Shown: positions 30,046-38,378, numbered from the stretch's first letter. The stretch: 42,143 bases of DNA from Planctomycetia bacterium (GCA_005772955.1 SXID01000072.1:1-42143), one strand, 5' to 3'. A program made the numbers and translations. Notes: a model not told the origin generated them from the letters alone.

Positions 30046-31230
30046 CTAGCGCGGCCGTGCGCGGTTGTCGAACACGTAGTACAGCGGGTCGCTGAACCGG
30101 CTCTTGTGCGCGGTCTCGGGCGCGATCCCGCCGCGCGGCCCGAACTGCCCGGCGTCGCCGGTGCGTGCGATCGTCCCGACCTTCACGAATCCAGCACGCT
30201 CGAAGAACGGGTTCGCGCGGCCCATCGCGGTCAGCGTTTCCACCCAGTCAATTGGGCACAGTTCGCACGCGCGCCGCACGAACGCGGAGGCGATCCCGGC
30301 CCCGCGATACGTCGGGTGCAACACCACGCGCTGAAGTAGCCACAACCGCTCGTTGAGCGCCGCGAGCGCGACCGGGGTACGCGGGTCGGTGAGGCCGAAG
30401 AATCGCGTTCGCAACGACAGGCTCGCGGCTGGCGTCGCGAACACGCAGATGCCGACCGGCTCTTCGCCATGCCACAGCAGAATCACGCGCTTCACGAAGG
30501 CGAGCCGCCGACCGCGATAATGCCACCGTGCGAAGTACGGCCAGTCGCGTGCGGCGCCGTCGGTGAGTTGTAATTGGTGGACGAAGGAGACAGCTCGCCT
30601 TTGTCGCACCGGGCGTTCGACCGCGATGATGCCGTCCCCGCCGCACCGCACCAGCACGTCCGGCGCGAGGTCGTCGATCACGTCTTCGTGCGTCGTGGCC
30701 GCGAGCAACCCGACGCCGGTGCGCGTGACGAGCTTCCGCACGTTGAACGCGACCACCTTCGCGAGCGTGCGGTCGAGCGTCGCGGTGAACTCGTCGCACG
30801 CGATCCACGGCGAACCGCCATGCGCCATCGCGAACGCGAGCCGGAATCGGTAGCGCTGTCCTTCACTCAATTCCGCGGGCGTGCGCAGGAGCAGCCGCGC
30901 TTCGGAGAGACCGCAGGCCGCGAGACGCGCGAGCCGGTCTTCCACGCTGCCCGAAATCGCGTCAATGAGCGACACGTCTGGCAATGGAAGCGTGAAAGCA
31001 TCGGCCGCGCCGAGCTGCGCCGCGACCGTGCGCAACAGCGACGACTTCCCGCTGCCGCTCGGCCCGACGAACAGCACGAGTTCGCCGGCGCGAATCTCGA
31101 GCGCGAGGTCTTCGCAGACAGTGTGCGGCAGTTCGCGTTCCGGCAGCCCGAACAGGTCCGCGATGGCCGCGGTCGCGAGGCTCCGGCGCTTTGGTCGGAA
31201 GTCGTAACGAATGGTGATCGGCGCGAGCAT
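30046..31230 (-). CDS. ABC-type ATPase fused to GNAT acetyltransferase (COG2401-like)
   Basis: The 394-residue protein joins an ABC-type ATPase and a GNAT domain. Residues 1-200 hold Walker A GPSGSGKS (56-63), a signature LSEGQRYRFRLAFA (121-134), Walker B PWIACDEFTATLD (141-153) and the H-loop HED (181-183). No membrane domain is present, so it is not a classical transporter. Residues about 220-394 look like a GNAT acetyltransferase: LQRVVLHPTYRGAGIASAF with the acetyl-CoA loop RGAGIA near 307, and ANPFFERAGFVKVG. The arrangement corresponds to COG2401, annotated as an ABC-type ATPase fused to a predicted acetyltransferase domain, of unknown function. The start at 31230 follows AGAGG at good spacing. 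Confidence 0.85.
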   Translation of the reverse strand: MLAPITIRYDFRPKRRSLATAAIADLFGLPERELPHTVCEDLALEIRAGELVLFVGPSGSGKSSLLRTVAAQLGAADAFTLPLPDVSLIDAISGSVEDRLARLAACGLSEARLLLRTPAELSEGQRYRFRLAFAMAHGGSPWIACDEFTATLDRTLAKVVAFNVRKLVTRTGVGLLAATTHEDVIDDLAPDVLVRCGGDGIIAVERPVRQRRAVSFVHQLQLTDGAARDWPYFARWHYRGRRLAFVKRVILLWHGEEPVGICVFATPAASLSLRTRFFGLTDPRTPVALAALNERLWLLQRVVLHPTYRGAGIASAFVRRACELCPIDWVETLTAMGRANPFFERAGFVKVGTIARTGDAGQFGPRGGIAPETAHKSRFSDPLYYVFDNRARPR

Positions 31231-31254
31231 GGGGATACCTCTTTTGGAGACGTG

Positions 31255-31278
31255 GTTAGCCGCGACCCGAAGGGGAGC
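31255..31278. repeat. GTTAGCCGCGACCCGAAGGG repeat upstream of the ABC/GNAT gene
   Basis: GTTAGCCGCGACCCGAAGGG followed by GAGC is identical over 24 bases to the complement of 38844-38867. Confidence 0.75.
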
Positions 31279-31343
31279 GGGGAGCGTTCGCAGCAATGGC
31301 CGAAGGGGAACGAAACAAGATTTGATCGCTGAGAATTGTTCGT

Positions 31344-31484
31344 CTACAGCACGACGCGATTGAATCGCTCGTGGCAGAACGCGAGAAAATCCGCGAGACC
31401 AGGTCGCGGGTCGACACGGTTCGCGTCGGAAATCAGAGTGCGTTCCAGATCAAGTGTGAGAACGCGAATTGCCAAGCCCTTCAC
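31344..31484 (-). pseudogene. Truncated HAD-family phosphatase (NIF-like)
   Basis: A short frame (46 residues, GTG start) reads AIRVLTLDLERTLISDANRV then DPRPGLADFLAFCHERFNRV. This matches the N-terminus of NIF-type HAD phosphatases (LALDLEGTLISN...PRPGL..FLEFC...F.RIV). The catalytic Asp-x-x-x-Thr motif reads DLERT, where the family has DLEGT. The frame ends just after VVL, before any other HAD motif, so only the first fifth remains. The lost part is replaced by about 60 non-coding bases and a dispersed repeat at 31255-31278. It is probably a decayed remnant. Confidence 0.55.
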
Positions 31485-31506
31485 CTGCGAAGTTACTTCT
31501 TGCGGC

Positions 31507-32067
31507 TCAATTCCGCGTTCGGTACATCACGTCGGTTCGCAGCACGTACTTGCGCCCGCGCACCACGCTTGCGCCTGCGTGGAGTTGGAGGTGCTCGAAG
31601 GCGAGCGCCTTGCCCGCGACGGGCCGGACCGCGAACCGCTGTTGGTCACCGTTGGGCGTGAAGAACACCGTTTCGCCGCCCTCCTCGACCTCGCTCAGAT
31701 AGATCATGAACGTGAGTTTGCTTTCCTCGCCGTTGTCGCGTGAGACGCAGCCGTCGAGGTGCGGGGCGAACTGCTCGGCGGTGTCGTAGCGGTAGAACCG
31801 GAACCGCTCGTGCAAACCGCACGCGTCCCAGTCGGCCACGCTCGCGGGCAACACCAGCGCGAGCCGCTGCCACAGCCACGCGGCGAGGGTCGCGTCTTCG
31901 AGGAACGCGCGCGCGTTGTTGCGCAGTTGTGGAACCAGTTCCCCGCCCACGCCCGCCGCGACGTAGCCGATAGCTTCGCTGCGTGCGATCAGTTGCTCGC
32001 ACTCCTCCGCCGAGAGGAACCCGTGGAAGACGAACACGTTCTCCGGGTCGAGCGCTTCGAGTTGCAT
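31507..32067 (-). CDS. 2-oxoglutarate/Fe(II) oxygenase, prolyl 4-hydroxylase-like
   Basis: The 186-residue protein has the jelly-roll oxygenase residues: HLD at 103-105 (iron His and Asp), the distal iron His in QLHAG (163) and a basic residue in RGRKYVLRTDVMY that binds 2-oxoglutarate. The N-terminus VFVFHGFLSAEECEQLIARS is the P4H helix pair. ESKLTFMIYLSEVEEGGETV is the standard core strand. It hydroxylates a protein or small molecule with O2 and 2-oxoglutarate; the substrate is unknown. The start follows the secreted-protein gene by only a few bases, so they may share a transcript. Confidence 0.9.
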   Translation of the reverse strand: MQLEALDPENVFVFHGFLSAEECEQLIARSEAIGYVAAGVGGELVPQLRNNARAFLEDATLAAWLWQRLALVLPASVADWDACGLHERFRFYRYDTAEQFAPHLDGCVSRDNGEESKLTFMIYLSEVEEGGETVFFTPNGDQQRFAVRPVAGKALAFEHLQLHAGASVVRGRKYVLRTDVMYRTRN

Positions 32068-32074
32068 GAGAGGC

Positions 32075-32695
32075 TCACTTCTTCGGTTTCGGCTTGTCCT
32101 TATTCTCGGCGGCCCGCTTCGCCTCCACCTCGGCGGCTTTCTTCACCGCGGTCTTCTGATCGGTGCTCAGAATCCCGTCGAGCTTCTTGTCGAACGCGGC
32201 GACCAGAGCCTCGCCATATTCCTTGCGCACCTTCGCCATCTCCTCTTCGTTACCTTTCGCCGCGCCGAACTTCGCTTGCAGGTCTTCGAGTACCTCCGTC
32301 GCGGTCTTCGCGTACCCGTCGTTGATCTTCTCGATCAGCGCCTTCTGATCCTTGGTGAGAATCCCATCGACTTCCTTGTAAAGTTTCTCGGTCGCTTCGG
32401 CGCGTTTGACGTTCGCGGTCGCGAGTTCGTCGGCGGTGGCGTTCGGGTCACCCTTCGACTTCAGTGCGCGAATCTCCGGGCTGCCCACGGTCGCGTTCTG
32501 TGCCTCGATAATCTTCGCGATCTGCTCCGGGGTCAGTTCGAGTGCCGCCTGAAGACCGGGCACGAACGCGCGTGCGTGCGGGGTTTTCGGTGCCGTCCAG
32601 AACGGGAAGTCCTGTAGTTCCGCCTTCTTCTGTGCGAAAGCAGGTGCCGTGAACAGTCCGGCCGCGGCCAGGACGAGAATGGTTCGCGTGAACAT
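32075..32695 (-). CDS. Secreted LTXXQ-like (CpxP/Spy-type) protein
   Basis: A 206-residue protein with a signal peptide (MFTRTILVLAAAGLFTAPAFAQ). The mature part is helical and charged, with ELTPEQIAKIIEAQNATVGS, DGILTKDQKALIEKI and DGILSTDQKTAVKKA. The LT-x-x-Q type motif and repeated helical hairpins resemble periplasmic stress proteins CpxP and Spy. The Lys-rich tail KPKPKK is unusual for that family. It probably binds unfolded or misfolded envelope proteins. The assignment is based on the motif and pattern alone. Confidence 0.7.
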   Translation of the reverse strand: MFTRTILVLAAAGLFTAPAFAQKKAELQDFPFWTAPKTPHARAFVPGLQAALELTPEQIAKIIEAQNATVGSPEIRALKSKGDPNATADELATANVKRAEATEKLYKEVDGILTKDQKALIEKINDGYAKTATEVLEDLQAKFGAAKGNEEEMAKVRKEYGEALVAAFDKKLDGILSTDQKTAVKKAAEVEAKRAAENKDKPKPKK

Positions 32696-32778
32696 GGTGT
32701 GATCCTCCGTTAGGGCGAATTGCCCCTCATTATTGCCGCGATCGCGCGCCGTGGGTCCATTTTTTCGCCAGATCGCGG

Positions 32779-33369
32779 CTACTCACCTACGATCAATCCG
32801 AGAATCACCAACACCGCGAACGCGGCCAGGCACCCGATTGCCGCGCCGCGGCTCACGACGCCCTTCGCGGTGCCCAGCCCGAAGTGCGGGCCTTGCCGGT
32901 GCCACTGCAACAACCCGACTGGAGCCGTTGCCAGACCGAACAGCCAGAGGTGCCAGGGTTCGGAGCCGTGGCGCAACATTTCACCGCAGTCGCCGACGCG
33001 GTCGAACGATCCGACCCCGATGTAGAGGCCGTTCGCGAGCAAGCAGAACCCGGCAAAGAACCGCAGAACGAACGCGCCCGGCATCTTCGCGACGACCGCC
33101 ATCAACCAAACGAGAAGCGGCAGAACGACACCGACGATCGGCCCGGCCCACACGACGAACAGCGGTGCTGGGTTTTCGGCGAGGTCCGTTCGTGAAATGG
33201 TGAGCGGGTGCAGCACGACGCGTTCCACGCGCCCGCCGGTCAGTGCCGCCCCGCAAACGTGGCCGAGTTCGTGGACCGCTTGCATTCCCAGCCACGAACC
33301 GATGACGGTCGAACCGATCAGGATAGCTTGTCGTGCGCGGATCGCGATTCCTCGTGAGCGGTCGTTCAA
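32779..33369 (-). CDS. M50-like membrane metalloprotease
   Basis: The 196-residue protein carries HELGH (in QAVHELGHVCGAALTGG), the HExxH zinc site of site-2-type proteases, on its first helix. Later helices are NPAPLFVVWAGPIVGVVLPLL, FVLRFFAGFCLLANGLYIG and IGCLAAFAVLVILGLIV. GDCGEM after the third helix provides a candidate third zinc ligand (Asp); the usual NPDG motif is absent. The start is uncertain. The best candidate is TTG at 33369 (protein begins LNDRSRG), which falls inside the left arm of the palindrome at 33365-33471. The frame continues upstream through the terminase gene but without meaning. Confidence 0.7.
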   Translation of the reverse strand: MNDRSRGIAIRARQAILIGSTVIGSWLGMQAVHELGHVCGAALTGGRVERVVLHPLTISRTDLAENPAPLFVVWAGPIVGVVLPLLVWLMAVVAKMPGAFVLRFFAGFCLLANGLYIGVGSFDRVGDCGEMLRHGSEPWHLWLFGLATAPVGLLQWHRQGPHFGLGTAKGVVSRGAAIGCLAAFAVLVILGLIVGE

Positions 33370-33471
33370 AGTAGCAGGCACACTCCGTGTGCCGTGGCAC
33401 AGCGAGTCAGAACCGCGATGCGCTCTTGAGTTGCACAGCGACGGCACACGGAGTGTGCCTACTACTTTGAA
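33365..33471. repeat. 107-bp palindrome between the terminase-like and M50-like genes
   Basis: The arms 33365-33395 and 33441-33471 are 31-bp inverted repeats with one mismatch. The core is GGCACACTCCGTGTGCCG and the outer ends are TTCAAAGTAG. The terminase stop lies just outside the right arm and a likely M50 start lies inside the left arm. Confidence 0.85.
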
Positions 33472-33476
33472 AGACT

Positions 33477-34874
33477 CTACCACACCCGCGGTTCTCTTCG
33501 ATCGAGCAAGTACGCGCAACCGGTCGCGGCGGCGTCGAGCAGGTCGTCGTGTTCCCCGAACGGGAACGTCGTCATCTGCTCGAACAACTCGCGCTGCCCG
33601 GCGTCGACCACACCGCTCTCGCCCTTCAATCGGAACGCGCCGTTCTCCACCGCGACACTGAACGCGGACACGCGCGAGCCTTTGTCCACCGACTGCGTCA
33701 CGCTCTTCAGCTTTGGGCCAAAGCGCGTGTGGCGCGCGAGCAAGTCCTTGATGCCGAGGAACGCGGCGTTCGTCTCGAACAGGATCACCGCCGGGTTCCA
33801 CAACCGGTCGAAGGTGTCGATGAGCGTGACCAACTCCGGTGCCGGCACGCGTCTCGCGGTACAGGCGAGAACGCGAACTTCGAGCGGTGTGCGAGCCGTG
33901 CGGCCCAACACCGCGAGCGCGGAACAGTCGGCCTTCGCGGACGAACTCACGGCCGGATCGACCGACAGCAACACCGTGTCGTAGTCGGCCGGTTCGCTCC
34001 AGAACCGCACCCACGCGGCGCGGATCGGTGTCTCTTCGTCCGCGATCGGCACAAGCCGGTAACCGCGAGCGAACGACGCGCCCCCGATCTCTGCTTTGCG
34101 GGCGCGAAGACGCTCCGGCGACCACTTCTCTTCCCACACCGGTTCAAAGTCGGGACCGACCGCACGCCGGAACACCGCATAAGCGGTGTTCTTCTTGAGG
34201 CGCGCGTTGAGATCGTCCGAGTGCCACGGAGTACACAGCCCCCAGAACCGCCCGTGCGGTTCGAGCAGATTCATGAGGTTGTTCGTGAAGTAGTCCGACA
34301 CGCGCTCGCGCTCGGTGCGGCTGCGCAGCGAGCGAACGTCTACCACGTCGTCGCAGATGAGCAGATCGGCGCGCGTGCCGGTGACGCCGGCGCCCACGCC
34401 GAACGCCGCGACGCTGTGCCCGATCGCGTTCACCGGGCGTGTGATCGTGAACCCCTCGGCCGCCCACGGGTGCCCGCGGCGTAAGTTCGGCAGCGCGTTC
34501 CGAATCGCTGCGTTCTGTGTGATCGAGTCGCGCAAGAACCGACTGCGCTCGGCTGCGACCGCGTCCGTGGCGCACACGATCTTGATTCGCAAGCCGGGAT
34601 CGCGGCCAAGTTCCCACAGCACGCGGCAGCACAACTGAAAGCTCTTCCCGTGGTCACGCGGCAGTTCGACCAGCGCCTTCGGGTGGTCGCTGAGGAACCG
34701 TTGCAGTTCGATGTGAACCGGCGCCTGAACGATCGGCGCGCCGTGCGAATCGGTGAAGCACGAGCGAATGAAGTCGTTGATCTCAAGCGGTGAGAAGGCG
34801 ACTTTGAAGTGCGAATCGGGAGCGTGACCGAGTCGCGGCGTACCGCAGATTGGCCCGGTGACATGGGTACCCAT
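33477..34874 (-). CDS. Phage terminase large-subunit-like protein (TerL)
   Basis: The 465-residue protein has a TerL architecture. The ATPase has Walker A as ELPRDHGKS (70-78), an accepted variant of the terminase loop, and Walker B LLICDDVVD (171-179). The nuclease half has the acidic residues VLLSVDPAVSSS, ILFETNAAF and EHDDLLDAAAT. The ATPase would pump DNA and the nuclease cut it. No portal, capsid or tail gene accompanies it, and its neighbours are ordinary cellular genes. It therefore appears to be a lone, possibly domesticated gene. The ATG at 34874 is ordinary. Confidence 0.82.
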   Translation of the reverse strand: MGTHVTGPICGTPRLGHAPDSHFKVAFSPLEINDFIRSCFTDSHGAPIVQAPVHIELQRFLSDHPKALVELPRDHGKSFQLCCRVLWELGRDPGLRIKIVCATDAVAAERSRFLRDSITQNAAIRNALPNLRRGHPWAAEGFTITRPVNAIGHSVAAFGVGAGVTGTRADLLICDDVVDVRSLRSRTERERVSDYFTNNLMNLLEPHGRFWGLCTPWHSDDLNARLKKNTAYAVFRRAVGPDFEPVWEEKWSPERLRARKAEIGGASFARGYRLVPIADEETPIRAAWVRFWSEPADYDTVLLSVDPAVSSSAKADCSALAVLGRTARTPLEVRVLACTARRVPAPELVTLIDTFDRLWNPAVILFETNAAFLGIKDLLARHTRFGPKLKSVTQSVDKGSRVSAFSVAVENGAFRLKGESGVVDAGQRELFEQMTTFPFGEHDDLLDAAATGCAYLLDRREPRVW

Positions 34875-34988
34875 ATCGTGCCCTCCACGAGCGCGACGTG
34901 TGAACGAGCAGATAATCGAACTCTGTGCGAATAGTGAACACTTGTCAACTTAGGCGAAGTGAGATTCGCGCCTGTGGAGGCTTTCGAG

Positions 34989-35288
34989 ATGTCCCCCGCG
35001 ATCACCCCGCACGCGGAGGGCGCGACGATTGCGGTCCGTGTGCAACCAAAGGCGAAGCGCAACGCGGTACTCGGCGAACGCGCCGGTGCGCTGCGTGTAT
35101 CGGTCACGGCGCCGCCGGAAGACGGCCGCGCGAACGACGCGGTGCTCGCGCTGTTGCGCAAACACTTCAACCTTCAGCGGTCGCAGATCGCGTTGTTAAG
35201 TGGTCCGACGAACCGGAACAAGGTTGTTCTCGTTCGCGGCGTCACGCCTCAGCAGTTGTCGGAGTTGATTGAGTCGAGTGAGAGTTAG
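34989..35288 (+). CDS. DUF167/YggU-family protein
   Basis: The 99-residue protein matches the YggU/DUF167 family: ATIAVRVQPKAKRNAVLGER, LRVSVTAPPEDGRANDAVLA and LSGPTNRNKVVLVRGVTPQQ. The role is unknown, although members are often encoded near cell-envelope genes. The start is fixed by GGAGG (34976-34980) eight bases before ATG 34989; a GTG at 34959 in the same frame would add ten residues and lacks a site. It is divergent from the terminase-like gene and its 3' end overlaps a membrane-protein remnant on the other strand. Confidence 0.9.
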   Translation: MSPAITPHAEGATIAVRVQPKAKRNAVLGERAGALRVSVTAPPEDGRANDAVLALLRKHFNLQRSQIALLSGPTNRNKVVLVRGVTPQQLSELIESSES

Positions 35289-35472
35289 TCGCGCGGAGAA
35301 TTGCAGACCGCGACCCGAGTTCACACATTGCCACCAGCGCGACGAACGGCGCCAACCCGCTCACGACACCGAATGCGATGCTCGGCCACGTCGCTTCGAC
35401 TGGCACAACGAAGCTCCACACCACAAGAGGCGCGTAGCCGATCACAAACACGCAGAACAACACGTTCGGCAC
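35242..35472 (-). pseudogene. Membrane-protein fragment (hypothetical)
   Basis: The 76-residue frame has hydrophobic segments VLFCVFVIGYAPLVVWSFVV and IAFGVVSGLAPFVALVAMC and begins at a GTG (35472). The same frame is open upstream to a TAA near 35569 and reads LLLGAVTNWSTFAATLAVAV without a start codon. It looks like the end of a multi-helix membrane protein that has lost its beginning. Its 3' end overlaps the DUF167 gene by 47 bases, an unusual arrangement. Confidence 0.4.
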
Positions 35473-35740
35473 CGCGACCGCGAGCGTAGCCGCGAAGGTG
35501 GACCAGTTGGTAACGGCGCCGAGAAGCAGCGAACGGCCTCCGTGCTGACGAGCGGAACACGAAAGTTACCACAGTGGACGGGACGCGGAAAAGGCGAACG
35601 CTGACGCTCCCAACTCGTCAGGACGCGACTCGTGAAACTTGGGGTTGATTCACTCTCGTCCCGTCGGCCACAATCCCCGCGATTCGGATTCCGGGTCATG
35701 GATTTGGACCCGCGCTCGCCCGGTTCGCACAGAGACACGG

Positions 35741-35998
35741 ATGTCGTCTGTCTGCTTCGCACCACCTGATTCACCCGCGCTCTCGTTGGCACCAGCCGTC
35801 GCCGCGTCGCGAATTGCCGTGTGGCAGGGTACCGCGATTGTTGCTGTTCTCGGCTGGGCGTACTTGCCCATGCTTCGCGTGTTCGCGGACAAGTGGCTCA
35901 ACGATCCGCAATGCTCACACGGCCGGCTCGCGCCGTTCTTCTCGAAGTTCTTGATCTATCGCGAGTGGAAACCGGAGACGCCTACGGCTACGCGATGA
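35741..35998 (+). pseudogene. Truncated exosortase (EpsH-like) remnant
   Basis: The 85-residue frame has a helix (AVWQGTAIVAVLGWAYLPML) followed by the exosortase N-terminal signature AYLPMLRVFADKWLNDPQCS then HGRLAPFF. In full proteins this is followed by about seven more helices with catalytic Cys and Arg. Here it stops at KPETPTATR. No later exosortase part is found, and a fragment of the dispersed repeat (36032-36056) lies where the rest should start. Exosortases process proteins with PEP-CTERM tails and are usually encoded with exopolysaccharide genes. The next gene is of that type. Confidence 0.65.
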
Positions 35999-36031
35999 TG
36001 ATCGTCGGTTTGGACTGCTCGCGGTCGAACT

Positions 36032-36056
36032 TCAGGGAAGGGGGCCGGGGGTAGGT
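36032..36056. repeat. Fragment of the ACCTACCCCC repeat at the exosortase break
   Basis: CAGGGAAGGGGGCCGGGGGT followed by AGGTT resembles the right end of the 17661-17793 element (CCCTTCAGGGAGGGGGGTAGGT). Confidence 0.45.
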
Positions 36057-36100
36057 TCTGCCGGCTCCCCCACCACATCAACCTGAAGGGATTCGGGGCC

Positions 36101-38332
36101 ATGATCGAACCAACCTTCGCCCCCAACGCGACCACCCCCGCCGCACTGCCCGAGGTGCCGCGCCCCGGTGAGAAACCGGACGACGGTACCGGGATGCGTG
36201 TCCTCATCTCCCTGCGGCTTCACTGGTTGATGATCGCGTTCTGCGGCACGCTGCTCGGCGGGGCAGGTGCACTCGCCGCGTGGGGGTTGCTCGCCAGCAA
36301 GTACGAGTCCTACGGGATGCTGCAGGTGTCCTCGGTGCCGACCACGCTCGCGAACCAAAACAACCCGCAGCAGGCCCGCACCGACTTCCTCACGTACCTC
36401 AAGACGCTCTTTATGCTCGTGAAGTCCGAGTTTGTACTCAACGCGGCCCTTCGCGACATGAAGGACCTGCCCACGATCAAGTCGCAGAAAAACCCGATCA
36501 AGTACCTCGACGAGGAACTGGTGGTGGTGTGGATGGAGGGGTCCGAAGTGATTCGGATCACGTTCCGCGGGCACGAACCCGAGGACGCGAAGCGGATCGT
36601 GGACGCAGTGCAGAAAGCGTTCATCGAGCAAGTTGTGGAACGCAAGGCGCACGAGATGCGCGACTTCATTGTGAAGGTCGAAGAGGCGCAGATCAAGATC
36701 AAGCGGATTCTCGATGCCAAGACCGTGAAGGCGCCGGTACCGGGTGCCGGTGGCGCGGTTCCCGTGGGGGGGGTCGCCGGGCCGGTCGCCGGGCTGCCGC
36801 CCGTGCCGGGGATGCTCCCGCAGGACGTCATCAACCGCCTCAACCCCAGCATCCTGGTGAACGAAATCGTGGCGCGCCGGCGCGACGTCGAACAGTTGCC
36901 GCTCACCATCAACGACTACAAACGCCGGCAGGAAAAGCTGAAGGAAAATCTGGAGTTCATCAAGAACGCGCCCGTTCCGAAGATCACGGAAGACATGATC
37001 GACAAGGACCAGGAAGTGATCGTCGCCAAGTTGCGGTCGATTCAGTCGCACCGGGAATGGAAGAGCCGCGAGAGCAACAGCGACCCGAACTCGCCCGCAG
37101 TACTCGAACTCAAGTACGCCTACGAAGCGGACAAGAAGCGGTGGGAGGAAATACGGGCCGGGAAGATCAAGACGTTTGAGGGCGTTTGGCGGCTGGAAGA
37201 GGCGAAGAAGGTTGCAGCCGAACTGGAAGAGATCATCCGCACCATTCAGCGATACCAGGAACAACTCACCACGGCGAAGGAGGCACTCGCGCGAGCGGAG
37301 AAGCAGTTGATGGAACTGCCGCCGCCGGCCGACAAGGGCAACCCGCTGCTCCCGACGAAGTTCGAGGACAAGCACCCACACCTGACCGAAGACAGCGACA
37401 TCCAGACCATCGACGGCGTCTACCACCGGCTGATCCTTCAGCAACAACTCCTCAAGTTAGAGGTGGAATCGCCGCCCCGCGTCACGGTCCTCCAACCCGG
37501 TTCCGCCCCGATGCAGAAGAACACGAAGAAGCAGGTGCTTGGTACCGCGTTTGCCGGGCTGATGGGGTTTGTGCTGGTGGCGCTGGGCGTGATCGGGTTC
37601 GAGACGGCGTCGCGCCGCGTCAGTTCGCTGGCCGACGTGAAGTCGGCTGTGCCGGTGCCCGTGGTGGGCGTGATCCCGTGTGTGCCGAACGCCACTCGGG
37701 GCGGGGGCCGCGACCCGGTCAAACGTGCCGCCACGAACGAGGCCATCGACAAGCTCCGCGCCTATGTGTCGCAGACATGGCTTAGCCGCGGTGCTACCAC
37801 CATTGCCATAACCAGCCCGATCGCCGACGAAGGCAAAGCGTTCGCCGCGTTCGGCCTCGCCAGCAGTCTCGCACAAGCCGGCTACAAGACGCTGCTCGTT
37901 GACTTCGACCTGCGCGAACCGGCGCTCCACGCCCACGCGGGCGTGCCGAACCTCGCCGGCGTGTGCGAACTGCTCCGCGCCGAAACCGACATGCGATCCG
38001 CGGTGCAGTTCCTGCCGAGCGGGTTGCACCTGCTCCCGGCCGGGAAGTGGTCCGACGAGACCCGCCAGGCCGCGACCGGCGAGAAGCTCGAAACAGTTAT
38101 CGCCAAGATGAAGGAACTGTACGATTGCGTCGTGATCCACGGTCACGCGATTCTCACTGTGGCGGAGTCGGTGGAGGTCGCGAGGCGGTGCGAGGTAGTG
38201 CTGGTGTGTGCCAGATACCGCGAGACCGCGACACCGCTGTTAAAGCGCGCCGCCGAGCGCGTCGCGACGATGGAGATTCCGTACTCCGGCGTCGTGTACA
38301 TCGGCGCCACCGACAGCGAGGCGATGTGCTGA
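36101..38332 (+). CDS. Exopolysaccharide chain-length/tyrosine-kinase-like protein with degraded kinase motifs
   Basis: The 743-residue protein has the Wzz/Wzc layout. Helix one is near residues 40-65 (HWLMIAFCGTLLGGAGALAA). A long periplasmic region holds coiled coils (EVIVAKLRSIQSH, EELEEIIRTIQRYQEQLTTA-like segments), and helix two is near 483-505 (AFAGLMGFVLVALGVIGF). The cytoplasmic domain has the BY-kinase fold with changed motifs: Walker A SPIADEGKAFA (near 571; normally ...EGKST), an intact Walker A' LLVDFDLREP (near 600), and Walker B DCVVIHGH (near 674; normally DYVIID). There is no C-terminal Tyr cluster. It may control chain length without kinase activity. It follows the truncated exosortase. 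Confidence 0.85.
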   Translation: MIEPTFAPNATTPAALPEVPRPGEKPDDGTGMRVLISLRLHWLMIAFCGTLLGGAGALAAWGLLASKYESYGMLQVSSVPTTLANQNNPQQARTDFLTYLKTLFMLVKSEFVLNAALRDMKDLPTIKSQKNPIKYLDEELVVVWMEGSEVIRITFRGHEPEDAKRIVDAVQKAFIEQVVERKAHEMRDFIVKVEEAQIKIKRILDAKTVKAPVPGAGGAVPVGGVAGPVAGLPPVPGMLPQDVINRLNPSILVNEIVARRRDVEQLPLTINDYKRRQEKLKENLEFIKNAPVPKITEDMIDKDQEVIVAKLRSIQSHREWKSRESNSDPNSPAVLELKYAYEADKKRWEEIRAGKIKTFEGVWRLEEAKKVAAELEEIIRTIQRYQEQLTTAKEALARAEKQLMELPPPADKGNPLLPTKFEDKHPHLTEDSDIQTIDGVYHRLILQQQLLKLEVESPPRVTVLQPGSAPMQKNTKKQVLGTAFAGLMGFVLVALGVIGFETASRRVSSLADVKSAVPVPVVGVIPCVPNATRGGGRDPVKRAATNEAIDKLRAYVSQTWLSRGATTIAITSPIADEGKAFAAFGLASSLAQAGYKTLLVDFDLREPALHAHAGVPNLAGVCELLRAETDMRSAVQFLPSGLHLLPAGKWSDETRQAATGEKLETVIAKMKELYDCVVIHGHAILTVAESVEVARRCEVVLVCARYRETATPLLKRAAERVATMEIPYSGVVYIGATDSEAMC

Positions 38333-38336
38333 GGAA

Positions 38337-38352
38337 AAGCCGCGAGCGGCTT
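38337..38352. repeat. Short AAGCCGC-GCGGCTT palindrome
   Basis: AAGCCGCGAGCGGCTT, just after the stop of the Wzz/Wzc-like gene, is a compact hairpin of the family seen at 1124-1135, 13721-13774 and 22211-22225. Confidence 0.5.
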
Positions 38353-38378
38353 CGACACAGGTTCTTCCGAGATTCGCC

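Noticed and set aside
32779-34137. A 452-residue M50 protein starting inside the terminase gene
   Set aside because: The upstream part is only a shadow of the terminase gene and then of the palindrome; the protease part starts near 33369.
33477-34874. Prophage
   Set aside because: Only a TerL-like gene is present; no portal, capsid, tail, lysis or attachment site is seen, and neighbours are cellular genes.
36032-37447. Long minus-strand open frame antisense to the Wzz/Wzc-like gene
   Set aside because: Composition is typical of an antisense shadow (Arg, Val, Leu, Asp repeats) and no domain is recognisable.
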